Source of the DNA: Streptomyces sp. ISL-96
Lineage (GTDB): Bacteria; Actinomycetota; Actinomycetes; Streptomycetales; Streptomycetaceae
Reading direction: 5' to 3'
Length of the DNA stretch: 64,000 nucleotides
NCBI RefSeq assembly: GCF_018614035.1
Contig: NZ_JAGGPA010000027.1
Location: 62,001-126,000, forward strand
Shown: piece by piece, positions 1-8,205 of the stretch
Numbering within the stretch: the stretch's first letter is position 1
Layout of the letters: the number at the start of each line of letters is the position of its first letter
Notes under the pieces: model-generated
Seen by the model: the letters and a program-made list of their open reading frames with translations, nothing else
What the model was told of the DNA's origin: nothing
Database searches by the model: none
Position numbers and translations under genes: made by a program

Positions 1-1
1 C

Positions 2-397
2 GGTGCGTACGGTGTCGGCAGCGAGCTGGGCGGCGCAATCGAGGATGTCGGCGACCGTGGCGGGAGGCTTGAGCCGACTGTTGGCGATTTGCTGCACCTG
101 GGAGTAGACGACGCGAGGATCAAGGTCAATCTGTGCGGTGACGGACGCGTCAGGATGCACGGCCTCTGCTTCCCGGGGCGAGAGATGTTCCGCTGGGAAG
201 TCCTTCAGATTGAAGGTGACGACACCTGTGCTTTCGCACGTATTGCTGTCGGCGATGCCTGGCACTTCGTTGGCGAGACCTTCGAGGCCGCAGACGATCT
301 GCACGCGGTCGCCGAGTGGTTCACCGCGGGAATCAGCCACATCCTCGGTGCCCTGGAGCGTGACGGACTCCTCGCCTTTGCAGTGCGAACCATGTGA
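2..397 (+). CDS. Hypothetical protein, C-terminal part (5' end outside window)
   Basis: The reading frame is open from base 2 to a TGA at 395-397 and codes for at least 131 residues, so the true start lies upstream of the window. A TTG at 89 could start a shorter 102-aa product, but the coding character of the upstream part (GAYGVGSELGGAIEDVGD) argues against that. The visible part is acidic and has no obvious membrane segment or metal motif. It ends in a plausible amphipathic region (FEAADDLHAVAEWFTAGISH). I do not recognise the family. It lies on the opposite strand to the protease genes that follow. Confidence 0.5.
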   Translation, partial: GAYGVGSELGGAIEDVGDRGGRLEPTVGDLLHLGVDDARIKVNLCGDGRVRMHGLCFPGREMFRWEVLQIEGDDTCAFARIAVGDAWHFVGETFEAADDLHAVAEWFTAGISHILGALERDGLLAFAVRTM

Positions 398-938
398 AAA
401 CATCAGGTGCTCCCAGCGGCAGAGCCACCGGGTGGCACGCTGCACCGTGAAGCGTTGTGCGAACTGGACATCACCGTTGCCACCCGTGGCAGGAAAGTGC
501 ACAGCCCGGTCACAGAGCATTCGCCGTGCGGGCGCCGGACCTGGTGGGGCGCGAATTCGTTTGCGAAGGCCTCGAACCGGACCTGGACGAAGACTTCACG
601 AGATCCGTCACGCACCGAACAATGAGGCACCCACCATAAGGAATGGCGTCTTTGGAAAGGATCCCTGCGCGGATTCCGAAAGGTCACCTTCCGCACGGGT
701 TACGTCCTGGGACGTGGTGTACGGGTTCTGCCTGATCCGGGGGTCTGTTCCGACCACCCGGTGCCCCTCGATCGCGTCCAACCGGGACGCGTTCGGGCTA
801 GCTGCAGGCCGTTCTTCCGGCACACCGATGCCAAAAGGGCCGCATGGAGTTCCGCATCCGCCACCGTAGATCCCCTCGGCGCAACTAGCCCGCCACCAGT
901 GCGAACACTGATGCAACTCTGCAGCCCAGCACTCCACT
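398..938. other. No gene supported
   Basis: About 540 bases between the partial gene and the end of the small regulatory-domain gene. Open frames exist on both strands, as expected at this GC content, but none has convincing protein character or a ribosome site. No strong hairpin or repeat was seen. Confidence 0.4.
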
Positions 939-1247
939 TCACCCATCCCGTCCATGACCGGACAACAGCCGGAGCTCCACGTAAGCGGGTTCGCCGCCGC
1001 CGACGCGGGTCGAGGCTTCTGCGCCCCTGTCGTCGGGCGCCCGGCATTGGACGGTGTAAACGCCTTCCTCCTGGGCGGGGAACGAGAAGCGACCGTCTTC
1101 ACCGGTCAGGGCGGCGATATCGAGGATCGACCCGGGTCCTTCGGCCAGGTACACACGTGCGTCCGGCACCGGCCCGCCGGCCTCGTCAAGCACGACACCG
1201 GTGATCAGCCGGCGGGCGGCGCTGCTGTGTGGAGTCATCGTGCACAC
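939..1247 (-). CDS. Small carboxypeptidase-regulatory-like (CnaB-type) domain protein
   Basis: The 102-aa product is almost entirely one beta-sandwich repeat of the carboxypeptidase regulatory/CnaB type. It contains the sequence ITGVVLDEAGGPVPDARVYL, then a GEDGRFSFPAQEEGVYTV stretch and a closing AYVELRLL strand, which is the normal layout of the family. There is no signal peptide, so it appears cytoplasmic. It starts 34 bases after the stop of the upstream V8-like protease on the same strand and is probably co-transcribed with it. It may therefore be a partner, inhibitor or substrate of that protease; this is inference from position only. ATG at 1247 is used; an in-frame ATG four codons later is also possible. 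Confidence 0.75.
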   Translation of the reverse strand: MCTMTPHSSAARRLITGVVLDEAGGPVPDARVYLAEGPGSILDIAALTGEDGRFSFPAQEEGVYTVQCRAPDDRGAEASTRVGGGEPAYVELRLLSGHGRDG

Positions 1248-1281
1248 CGCCGGGGCGACCGGCGACCTGGAAGAGGCGAGG

Positions 1282-2211
1282 TCATGCTTTCCAGGCCACG
1301 AGGTTGTCGTACACCGCTCTGGTGATCCGGGTTCCGGAGTTGGTGGTCGCGCCGCCGTAGGCGTGGACCGCGATCCCGTAGCGGCCGCCGTTGTGTAGAC
1401 GGTAGACGGCGCTGCCGCTTTGTCCGCCAGCCGTGTCGATGTCGTAGTAGACCTTCAGCGGGTTCACCGAACTGATGCCTCGGCCGGCGTACCACTGGGT
1501 GCCGGTGGGCTGGTCGCCGGGATATCCGGAGATGTTGCCCGTGGTCTTTAGCAGGTCGGCGTCGGGCCAGACCCCGATTCCGAACCAACCGGTGGTGGAG
1601 CCCAGTTCGGTGGGGATGATGATCGCGCCGTAGTCGAAGTTCTCGTCGCCGGAGCCCGTCCAGCCGGTCACCGTCCGGAAGTTCGTGCTGGTGACGGAGC
1701 CGAAGGGCAGTGTCGCGCCATTGCGGCCTGGCATGACCTGGATGCTCTTGACCCAGCCGTCCCGTCCAGCCACGCCGCTGTTCTTGATGTAGACCACATG
1801 CCCGGCGGTCGCCAGCGTGTGGGGGCCGATGAACCACCCGGTGCCGATCCAGCGGGAGTTGTCGGCAGCGGTGATGAGCAGGGACGCGTGCACGCGCCAC
1901 GGGTAGTTCGTCGTGTCCGCGATCTGGACACGATCGTCCGGTCCATGGACGGTCTCGGCGTGGGGCGCGGGGCCGTAGGACGCTTCGCCGATGTCCGGCA
2001 GCGGGGCGGTCGGCGGTGTCCACGTCTCGGCCGGGATGTTGTCGTACTCCGGGCGCTGGTAGCCCTCCACCGCTTCCAGGCCGTCGGGAGTGCCTTGGGC
2101 CGGTGTGCCCTGCACACCTTCGGAGGGGCCTTGGAAGACCGCTTGTTCCTGGGCGAGAGCGGCGAGCTCATCTGGCTGGTTGGAGACGGCTGTGTGCAGA
2201 TCGCGTGTCAT
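1282..2211 (-). CDS. V8-like/trypsin-like serine protease
   Basis: A 309-aa chymotrypsin-fold peptidase of the glutamyl endopeptidase (V8) type. The triad can be read: His in TLATAGHVVYI (about residue 137), Asp in ENFDYGAIIIP (about 190) and Ser in DTAGGQSGSAVY (about 260). The first ~85 residues are a low-complexity, Pro/Glu-rich extension (EGVQGTPAQGTPDGLEAVEG) without a secretion signal, unlike most secreted V8 enzymes. It may be a propeptide or a partner-binding tail. The start has a good ribosome site (AAGGAG) in the rc of 2218-2224. It is transcribed towards the small CnaB-like gene. A cytoplasmic protease with a dedicated small partner would be a plausible two-gene unit. Confidence 0.88.
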   Translation of the reverse strand: MTRDLHTAVSNQPDELAALAQEQAVFQGPSEGVQGTPAQGTPDGLEAVEGYQRPEYDNIPAETWTPPTAPLPDIGEASYGPAPHAETVHGPDDRVQIADTTNYPWRVHASLLITAADNSRWIGTGWFIGPHTLATAGHVVYIKNSGVAGRDGWVKSIQVMPGRNGATLPFGSVTSTNFRTVTGWTGSGDENFDYGAIIIPTELGSTTGWFGIGVWPDADLLKTTGNISGYPGDQPTGTQWYAGRGISSVNPLKVYYDIDTAGGQSGSAVYRLHNGGRYGIAVHAYGGATTNSGTRITRAVYDNLVAWKA

Positions 2212-2451
2212 CAGAACTCCTTGGTGACCCCCCCGGCTTGATCCAGGTGGGGGTTACCTACGACGGAGGCAGCGGAAGGACTCCCGGAGCCGTTCACCGC
2301 CGAAAGGCTCCCCCTTCCATGAAACGGCGATCTCTCGTTGATCGCCATGCAGCCACGCTCGCTCCGGCGACCGCCGCGCGAGACTTCCCCGAAGTCCCGG
2401 CCACTCTGATCTGCCGGACAGGCTCCAGCGTTCCGCTCCGAGGCTTGGTGC

Positions 2452-2483
2452 GATGGGAACCCGCTGGCCAGCGGGTTCCCATC
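2452..2483. repeat. 32-bp perfect palindrome between divergent genes
   Basis: Two 16-base arms meet without a spacer: GATGGGAACCCGCTGG (2452-2467) and CCAGCGGGTTCCCATC (2468-2483). It lies between the leftward protease gene (start 2211) and the rightward gene at 2641. No T-tract follows, so it is more likely a protein-binding site or cruciform than a terminator. Its inner GGGAACCC/GGGTTCCC resembles the -10 side of the ECF sites further right, but the matching -35 element is missing. Confidence 0.6.
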
Positions 2484-2640
2484 AGGCGGGCTTGGGCCGC
2501 ACGGGCTAGCCTGGAAATGGACGGGAAGATCTACGTCCTGAAGTTTCAGACGCCAGGGGTAACTGTCGAGCCGGGAAACCAACTTGCTGTGGAACGCTTC
2601 GCCGTTGCGCGCCAGCACTTCCACAAGGAGATGGTGGATA

Positions 2641-3306
2641 ATGTCGCACCAGCACGCAGGATTGGGAAGCGAACAGACCGAGGGACACCGTAAGAGCGCG
2701 GAACCGGAGAGGATCCCGTCCGGAAAGGCCGAGGGGTTGTCCACGCGGCCGGTACCCATCGGGCGTAAGCGTGAGTTCAAGCCCGACGTTCCCGTTGTTC
2801 TCGACGGAGAAGTTGTCGAGGACCTTGAGCGTATGAAGGCAGAAGCGACGGGGCCCTTGTCCATGACGCGCCTGGCGTACGGCTCGTCCCTGGCACTGGG
2901 GGCTTTCACCGACCGCGAGGCGATGCTCGCGGAGGTGGGCAGGATGTATCCCGACGCTGAGCACAGGTCCCTGGTGGCGCTCGAAGCCGTCTGCACGCAG
3001 CCGCCTGACTCCTTGCCCACACGTGTGTGCTTCTTCGAAGATGCCGACGAGCAAGGTGACATCAAGTGCCTGGAGGCAGGGTTCGGGTACAAGAACTTGA
3101 GTAATGTGCATCGAGGATTTCTGCTGACGCAGAACTGGAACGATGTCATCTCCTCCCTCAGCCAGTGCCGATTCGACGTCTCGCTCTTCGACGCCTTCGA
3201 CTGGACAGGGAACGAGTTCTTCGCGCCCAAGGGCTGCAACACCCCGAATCTGGCCCGCTTCGGCTGGGGCGACCGAGCAGCTTCGATCGTAAACTGGGGG
3301 TCTTGA
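2641..3306 (+). CDS. Hypothetical protein with crystallin-like C-terminal motif
   Basis: A 221-aa protein. ATG 2641 is chosen because AAGGAG lies at 2625-2630; upstream in-frame codons lack a ribosome site and read as low-quality coding. The N-terminal 60 residues are charged and probably disordered. The central part is rich in Asp/Glu. The last ~40 residues (FDAFDWTGNEFFAPKGCNTPNL, then a WGDRAASIVNWGS end) have the pattern of a beta/gamma-crystallin or peptidase inhibitor I36 domain, where an F-x-G-x-x-F/Y motif is followed by a WNDRASSI-type end. With proteases on both sides, an inhibitor or substrate role is possible, but that is inference. No signal peptide is seen. Confidence 0.65.
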   Translation: MSHQHAGLGSEQTEGHRKSAEPERIPSGKAEGLSTRPVPIGRKREFKPDVPVVLDGEVVEDLERMKAEATGPLSMTRLAYGSSLALGAFTDREAMLAEVGRMYPDAEHRSLVALEAVCTQPPDSLPTRVCFFEDADEQGDIKCLEAGFGYKNLSNVHRGFLLTQNWNDVISSLSQCRFDVSLFDAFDWTGNEFFAPKGCNTPNLARFGWGDRAASIVNWGS

Positions 3307-3951
3307 AACGGCGAGTGCGGATTGCCGTTAGTGCTCGGTCCCGATTTCCCTGGTGGAGCTGGCCGACGCCCCCGGACTCTTGCCGTCGCCTGCTGTCGGG
3401 CGGTCAGTCAGACTGCCCGACACAACCATCGCTCAGGTTTCCGATACCTGATTTCACCGTCAGAAGACGGGCGCCTGGCTAATACACGCGCTTTCCCCGC
3501 TTCTCGACCTCCCAAGCGTCGCTGGCGCGCGCCGCCGAGCCGATGCGTAGGCACTCACATTCCGGGTCCGCCGGACACGGCAGGATGCCCGGTTCCGGCG
3601 CAGGCTGCCCTTACTGCGGGGACAGTCCCGCCACACCCCCCCACAGTGGCGGACGCTTCCACCCCTCCCCGAACGGCGCGGCCGGTACTGGCTCATCCAC
3701 GCCACGCACCTCTACCCCCGAGAACCGGTTCGACAACGGGGGCCGATCCGACCATCCGTACGGGGATCGAGAAGGGCATCGACCAGGACCAGTAGGCGTC
3801 CCAGTGTCGCCGAACGTGGACCACTGGTCGTCGTGTACCAACGTTCGCTCTGACTGGTCGGGGAGGGGGCCCGAGTGGCCGTCTAGCGGGGGCGACATCG
3901 GATTTTCAATCGTATGGTCCGAAATGAGTGCTCCACAAAGAGAGGTGGATG
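3307..3951. other. Intergenic region, probable promoter of the subtilase gene
   Basis: About 640 bases without a supported gene. Overlapping open frames on both strands are low-complexity (Arg/Pro/Ser) and have no ribosome sites. The last 60 bases are less GC-rich than the rest and carry GAGAGG at 3939-3944 just before the subtilase start, so the promoter of that gene is expected here. Confidence 0.4.
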
Positions 3952-5265
3952 ATGAGCAACGGCTACGATGCGGCAGCGATGGCGGATGCGGGTATCCCCA
4001 AGGGTGCTGGCACTGAATACACCGGGAGATATCTCGTCCTGCTCGACCAGGACGACCCCCAGTCCGGGCTCGACGCGCTCGCGTCAGGAGCGGGAGTCTC
4101 GTCGGCGGAGCACGTCCCAAGCGGCGACTCCGGAATCCATGCTTTCGAGCAGGGCGGAAGCGTGGTGCTGGATGACTTGGGCGTGGCCATCGTGGCTGCG
4201 TATCCTGACCAGCGATCGGCGTTGGAGATGACTGTCGCGTCGACGCCCAGTCTTCTGACTGCCGAGCCGGAGCGGGTGCTCCACGCGTACACGGCAAGCC
4301 TCGAGTTCCTCGAGGGGTACAAACAGGGTGTGATCGACGCCGTCGGTCGCGCGAGCGGCAACGGCCAACAGGGAGCCGTGCTCACGTCGGCTCCTGTGCC
4401 TCCCGCATGGGCCGAGACCCAGGCGACGTGGGGACTGCAAGCCATCCTGGCGACCGAGACGGCGCACACAGGCCGGGGCATCGGCGTCGCGATTTTGGAC
4501 ACTGGGGTACATCTTTCCCACCCTGATCTCGCAGGCAGGATCGCACAAACAGCATCCTTTGTGCCGGGCGAGTCGGTCGATGACGGGCACGGGCATGGAA
4601 CCCACTGCGCGGGAACCTCATGCGGCCCGCAAAGACCTGCCAATGGGCCGCGTTACGGCGTGGCCTGTGAGGCCGACATCTACGTCGGCAAGGTGTTGAA
4701 CAATCAGGGCCGCGGGAGCGACGGCCAGATCCTCCAGGGAATCAACTGGGCCGTGTCCCAGAAGGGCGTACGCGTCGTATCCATGTCCCTGGGGGGAGCG
4801 GTTGCGCTCGGCGAAGGGTATTCGCGCATCTATGAGCGTGCTGCCCGCCGTGCCCTGAGGCGAGGCGTGGTGATCGTGGCCGCCGCAGGCAACGAGAGCA
4901 TGCGACCCGGGACTCTGGAGCCAGTGGGACAACCCGCGAACTGCCCCTCCATTCTTGCGGTGGGTGCCATCGCAAAGAACTACACCATCGCCCCGTTCTC
5001 GTGTGCCGGCCTTAATCCCAATGGTGGTGCGGTTGACCTGGTGGCACCAGGGGTCGACGTCCTATCCGCCTGGCGCGACGGGGGGTACCGTCGTCTCTCG
5101 GGTACCAGCATGGCGACGCCCCACGTCGCTGGCGTCACTGCACTGCTCTGGGAGCAAACTCCGGGAGTCACTGCTTCGGAGATCGTGAGCCTTCTTCGCA
5201 CGGGCGTACGAGACCTGGGCCTCCCGGCGTCCGATGGGGGCAGTGGACTGGTGCAGGCACCCTAG
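3952..5265 (+). CDS. S8 family subtilisin-like serine protease
   Basis: About 437 aa. The catalytic triad is clear: Asp in GVAILDTGVHLSHPDL, His in DGHGHGTHCAGT and Ser in LSGTSMATPHVAGV. The oxyanion Asn is in VAAAGNES. The catalytic domain fills residues ~145-437. The first ~130 residues have the alternating strand-helix pattern of an I9-like prodomain (YLVLLDQDD at the start and VASTPSLLTAEPERVLHAY near the end). No signal peptide or transmembrane segment precedes it, so it looks cytoplasmic or non-classically exported. ATG 3949 or 3952 both fit; the GAGAGG at 3939-3944 favours 3952. Only 35 bases separate its stop from a small prodomain-like gene, which suggests an operon. Confidence 0.92.
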   Translation: MSNGYDAAAMADAGIPKGAGTEYTGRYLVLLDQDDPQSGLDALASGAGVSSAEHVPSGDSGIHAFEQGGSVVLDDLGVAIVAAYPDQRSALEMTVASTPSLLTAEPERVLHAYTASLEFLEGYKQGVIDAVGRASGNGQQGAVLTSAPVPPAWAETQATWGLQAILATETAHTGRGIGVAILDTGVHLSHPDLAGRIAQTASFVPGESVDDGHGHGTHCAGTSCGPQRPANGPRYGVACEADIYVGKVLNNQGRGSDGQILQGINWAVSQKGVRVVSMSLGGAVALGEGYSRIYERAARRALRRGVVIVAAAGNESMRPGTLEPVGQPANCPSILAVGAIAKNYTIAPFSCAGLNPNGGAVDLVAPGVDVLSAWRDGGYRRLSGTSMATPHVAGVTALLWEQTPGVTASEIVSLLRTGVRDLGLPASDGGSGLVQAP

Positions 5266-5300
5266 GGGTAAGAGAATGGCGAACCACCTTGGAGGCCGAT

Positions 5301-5573
5301 ATGAAGTCCGTGAGCGGCGAATCACGCACCGCGAGCAGCGGCGCGTCGCGGGTCCGCGTCATCGTCGGACTCGACGTGGACCGCTTTGAAGAAGCTGCTC
5401 AGGCTGCCCGACGCGCTGGAATGATCATCGAGTCTGAGCAGCCGGAGATCGGCACAGCAGTGGGCACGGTGGCAAGGGATGCGCTAGCGGCGCTGGCTGC
5501 TGCGGACGGCGTCGAAGACGTGGAGCGGGAGCGTGTCTACCAGCTGCCCGACCCGGATGCGCCAGTGCAGTAG
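5301..5573 (+). CDS. Small prodomain-like (I9-type) protein, possible subtilase inhibitor/chaperone
   Basis: A 90-aa protein starting at ATG 5301 behind GGAGG (5290-5295). After a Ser-rich leader it shows RVRVIVGLDVDRFEEAAQAA, a helix, then GMIIESEQPEIGTAVGTV, a second helix (ALAALAAADGVEDVERERVY) and a short C-tail. This beta-alpha-beta-beta-alpha-beta order, ending in a short strand before an exposed tail (VYQLPD), is that of the I9 subtilisin propeptide family, which folds and then inhibits subtilases. The gene directly follows the S8 protease. A free-standing inhibitor or folding helper acting in trans is the most economical reading, but sequence similarity is weak and not tested. Confidence 0.6.
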   Translation: MKSVSGESRTASSGASRVRVIVGLDVDRFEEAAQAARRAGMIIESEQPEIGTAVGTVARDALAALAAADGVEDVERERVYQLPDPDAPVQ

Positions 5574-6082
5574 TCGGCCGATGGCTCACCGTCCTACCGC
5601 AGCGGAAGGGCGGTGAGCGGCGTCCAGGAAGAAGCTGCCAACGGCGCCGGTGGGCCAGTGCCCGGCCTGGGAAGGGGGCGTCTGCGCTGTACAGGTCAAA
5701 TCCGCGGAGGTCGCGTACTGACGGCTCCGCGAAGTCGTCCTCCAGGTATCTGATGGTGACGTGAGACTTCGGTGCCCGCCGGACGGACCTGGTCCACGGA
5801 GCCCCCACGTTGCGGCGGAGTTACTTTGCATCGGCAAGGCACTTCGCTGCTCACCTGCTCATATCCTCCGACGCGCCGCGCCATAGCCTGCATCGATGTG
5901 CTCGGGAAGATCCCCAGAGGGCTCGGGGAGGGGCGCGCGTGGAGCCGTAGTGGACACGCAGTGGACGGAAGGATCAGAAAGGACCGGGAAGCCCACGGAC
6001 CGGGCCGATGGCATGTAGCCGTCTGACCTGTGAAAACGGGCAGATCGCGGCAGGATCGGGAAGATCACGGTCGATCACGAAA
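5574..6082. other. No gene supported
   Basis: About 500 bases between the protease operon and the tRNA fragment. A leftward frame between ~5808 and ~5640 has some coding character (SHVTIRYLEDDFAEPSVRD) but breaks into low-complexity sequence, so it may be a remnant. No RNA gene or repeat was identified. Confidence 0.35.
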
Positions 6083-6129
6083 GGACTCATAATCCGTCGG
6101 CCGTGGGTTCGAGTCCCACCCGCCCCACC
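6083..6129 (+). other. 3' portion of a CAT-anticodon tRNA: probable attachment site (att)
   Basis: The anticodon loop CTCATAA (86-92 of this kilobase, anticodon CAT at 6088-6090), a variable region, a perfect T-arm (GTGGG / TTCGAGT / CCCAC, 6103-6119) and the acceptor strand CCGCCCC plus discriminator A (6120-6127) are present. The 5' acceptor (expected GGGGCGG) and the D-arm are absent upstream, and the anticodon stem already mismatches at 6082. So this is a tRNA 3' end, not a gene. Such fragments are left at the distal end of integrated elements. With this orientation the displaced element would lie to the left and the original flank to the right; that polarity is inference. Confidence 0.75.
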
Positions 6130-6134
6130 GGATC

Positions 6135-6162
6135 GCAGGTCAGAAGAAACGTTCTGACCTGC
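6135..6162 (+). terminator. Rho-independent terminator after the tRNA fragment
   Basis: GCAGGTCAGAA (6135-6145) pairs with TTCTGACCTGC (6152-6162) around a 6-base loop, followed by GCGCTTTTG. It sits six bases after the tRNA 3' end, where a native tRNA terminator would be, which supports the idea that the sequence to the right is the original flank of the tRNA. Confidence 0.7.
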
Positions 6163-6434
6163 GCTTTTGTCGTTCTGCAAGCTTGTGCTCACTGGTCTCT
6201 CGGTAGCTTTTGGTGGTCCGTAGTGGCCCCAGGGGACAGAACAGGGGGCAAGGTCCGCCCGATGTGACCGATTTGCCTCTTGAGTGGCGAGGGTCGAATG
6301 CCGAGATCCGGACGTGGTGAAACAGCCCGTACTGCAACGGCCCATGCCGACGCCGGAGGGGCATGAACAGGCTCAGGGCGCCGCACGGACTGGTGCGGGT
6401 CGTGCGGCGCCTGGCTCGATTGCCGATCGGACGC

Positions 6435-7406
6435 TCAGCCAGCCACTACCGCTACCGCCGAGGGGTGAGTGTCGGCGATGGCTGCGAGATAGCGTTCGGC
6501 GTCCAAGGCTGCGGCCGCGCCGGTGCCGGCCGCAGTGATTGCCTGGCGGTAGGTGTGGTCGACGACGTCGCCTGCGGCGAAGACGCCGGGGGCGCTGGTT
6601 CGGGTGGAAGGCGCCTGGACCTTCAGGTAACCCTCGTGGTCGAGGTCGAGCTGGTCGGCGAACAATTCGGTGCGTGGGTCGTGGCCGATGGCGATGAACA
6701 GGCCTGTAGCTGCCAGGTCGCGGGTCTTGCCGGTGAGGGTGTCGCGCAGGACGAGGCCGGCGAGCATGCCGCCCTCTTCCTTGATCTCGGCTATTTCGCT
6801 GTCGAAGGCGAAGGTGATCTTGTCGTCGGCGAAGGCCCGGTTCTGCATGGCCTTGGAGGCGCGCAGCGTTGAGCGGCGGTGGACGACCGTGACGGACTTG
6901 GCGAAGCGGGTGAGGAAGGTGGCTTCTTCCATGGCGGTATCGCCGCCGCCGACCACGACGATGTCGCGATCGCGGAAGAAGAAGCCGTCGCAGGTGGCAC
7001 ACCAGGACACGCCGCGGCCGGAGAGTGCGTCCTCCTTGGGAAGGCCAAGCTTGCGGTAGCCGGAACCGGTCGCCACGATCACCGTCTTCGCGCGGTGGAC
7101 GGAGCCCTCGGAGTCCGTGACTTCCTTGATCTCGCCACTCAGGTTCACGGAAACAATGTCGTCGTCGATCATCTCCGCGCCGAACTTCTCGGCCTGGGCC
7201 CGCATGTTCTCCATGAGCACGGGACCGTCGACGCCCTCGGGGAAACCGGGAAAGTTCTCGACCTCGGTGGTGGTGGTCAGGGAGCCGCCGACGAAAATGG
7301 AGCTGCCGAACAGCAACGGCTTCAGCTGGGCGCGGGCGGTGTAGAGGGCGGCGGTGTACCCGGCTGGGCCGGAGCCGATGATGATGACGTCGCGTATGGC
7401 GCTCAC
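6435..7406 (-). CDS. trxB: Thioredoxin reductase
   Basis: A 323-aa FAD/NADPH thioredoxin reductase of normal length. It has the FAD-binding GSGPAGYTAALYTAR near the N-terminus, the redox-active CATC in VSWCATCDGFF (about residue 135-138), the NADPH-binding GGGDTAMEEA and the C-terminal FAD motif GVFAAGDVVD. GTG 7406 is chosen because it overlaps the arsC stop in a GTGA, indicating translational coupling. A thioredoxin reductase directly after a thioredoxin-coupled arsenate reductase would regenerate the reductant for arsenate reduction; a thioredoxin gene itself is not present here. Confidence 0.95.
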   Translation of the reverse strand: MSAIRDVIIIGSGPAGYTAALYTARAQLKPLLFGSSIFVGGSLTTTTEVENFPGFPEGVDGPVLMENMRAQAEKFGAEMIDDDIVSVNLSGEIKEVTDSEGSVHRAKTVIVATGSGYRKLGLPKEDALSGRGVSWCATCDGFFFRDRDIVVVGGGDTAMEEATFLTRFAKSVTVVHRRSTLRASKAMQNRAFADDKITFAFDSEIAEIKEEGGMLAGLVLRDTLTGKTRDLAATGLFIAIGHDPRTELFADQLDLDHEGYLKVQAPSTRTSAPGVFAAGDVVDHTYRQAITAAGTGAAAALDAERYLAAIADTHPSAVAVVAG

Positions 7407-7816
7407 GCGGTCTTGCCCGGGGCGATCTCGGCGATCAGGCCCTCGACGAGCGTCTTGATCTCGTCGCGGATGGGGCGTACGGACTCCACGCCCTGGCCTG
7501 CGGGGTCCTCCAGCTTCCAGTCCAGGTACCGCTTGCCAGGAAAGACGGGGCAGGTGTCGCCGCAGCCCATGGTGATGCACACGTCGGAAGCCTTGACGGC
7601 GTCGACGGTGAGGATCTTTGGGGTCTCGGCAGACATGTCGATGCCGACCTCACGCATGGCTTCCACGGCTGCCGGGTTCACCGAGTCGGCGGGCGCGGAG
7701 CCAGCGGAGCGGACCTCGACGCGGTCCCCGGCCAGGTGGGTGAGCCACGCGGCGGCCATCTGGGAGCGGCCGGCGTTGTGGACGCAGACGAACAGCACGG
7801 AGGGCTTGTCGGACAC
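7403..7816 (-). CDS. arsC: Arsenate reductase, thioredoxin-coupled (LMW-phosphatase fold)
   Basis: A 137-aa ArsC of the low-molecular-weight tyrosine phosphatase fold. It begins VLFVCVHNAGRSQMAAAWL, in which CVHNAGRS is the catalytic P-loop, and contains a second Cys pair in ITMGCGDTCPVFPG, matching the Cys relay of thioredoxin-linked enzymes. It reduces arsenate to arsenite for export by Acr3. It is the first gene of a leftward arsC-trxB operon, divergent from arsR-acr3-arsO, and the shared intergenic region holds an ArsR-type operator. Confidence 0.95.
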   Translation of the reverse strand: MSDKPSVLFVCVHNAGRSQMAAAWLTHLAGDRVEVRSAGSAPADSVNPAAVEAMREVGIDMSAETPKILTVDAVKASDVCITMGCGDTCPVFPGKRYLDWKLEDPAGQGVESVRPIRDEIKTLVEGLIAEIAPGKTA

Positions 7817-7874
7817 GGCGGGTCTCTTCTCGCGCAGGACGGGCGCAGGTCAGCACCCGGTGGTGTCAGCCACC

Positions 7875-7894
7875 ACTGATGTGAGAGTATCAGT
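7875..7894. promoter_or_regulatory. Inverted repeat, likely ArsR operator of the divergent ars promoters
   Basis: ACTGAT (7875-7880) and ATCAGT (7889-7894) form a perfect 6-bp dyad with an 8-base spacer, two bases upstream of the arsR ATG at 7897 and about 60 bases from the arsC start. Its position over the arsR start suits autorepression. Confidence 0.6.
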
Positions 7895-7896
7895 GC

Positions 7897-8205
7897 ATGA
7901 TGACGTCAGTCGACACTGAACTGATCCGAGTCCTGGCAGACCCCCTCAGGCTTCGGATCGTGACCCTGCTCGCCCGCGAGACGCTGTGCACCACGCACCT
8001 CGTGGAGGAGACCGGCGCTAAGCAGACCAACCTCTCCAACCACCTGAGAGTGCTGCGCGAAGCCGGGGTCGTGGAGACCGAGCCCTGCGGCCGCTTCACC
8101 TATTACAAGCTGCGACCGGACGTCATCGCCCAGCTCGCCGGTCAGTTCACCGATCTGGCCGCATCCGCCCGTACCGCTGCCGAAAACAAGAGGGCCTGTC
8201 CGTGA
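7897..8205 (+). CDS. arsR: ArsR family arsenical-responsive repressor
   Basis: A 102-aa ArsR/SmtB winged-helix protein. The DNA-recognition helix is visible in EETGAKQTNLSNHLRVLREAG, preceded by ADPLRLRIVTLLARETLCTTHLV. A Cys sits in LCTTH and another in the C-terminal KRACP; how arsenite is bound cannot be decided from these two alone. Its TGA overlaps the GTG start of acr3. It probably represses both directions from the operator at 7875-7894. Confidence 0.93.
   Translation: MMTSVDTELIRVLADPLRLRIVTLLARETLCTTHLVEETGAKQTNLSNHLRVLREAGVVETEPCGRFTYYKLRPDVIAQLAGQFTDLAASARTAAENKRACP

Noticed and set aside
1235..2211. Long alternate-frame sequences across the V8-like protease.
   Set aside because: Arg/His/Pro-rich shadow frames of a high-GC gene; the protease frame holds the catalytic motifs.
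5772..6026. Rightward 84-codon frame before the tRNA fragment.
   Set aside because: No ribosome site and mostly low-complexity; not distinguishable from chance at this GC content.
5974..6345. A leftward 123-codon frame containing GGAGGTRTHGRRIM across the tRNA fragment.
   Set aside because: This is the well-known false peptide produced by translating the antisense of a tRNA; no other support.
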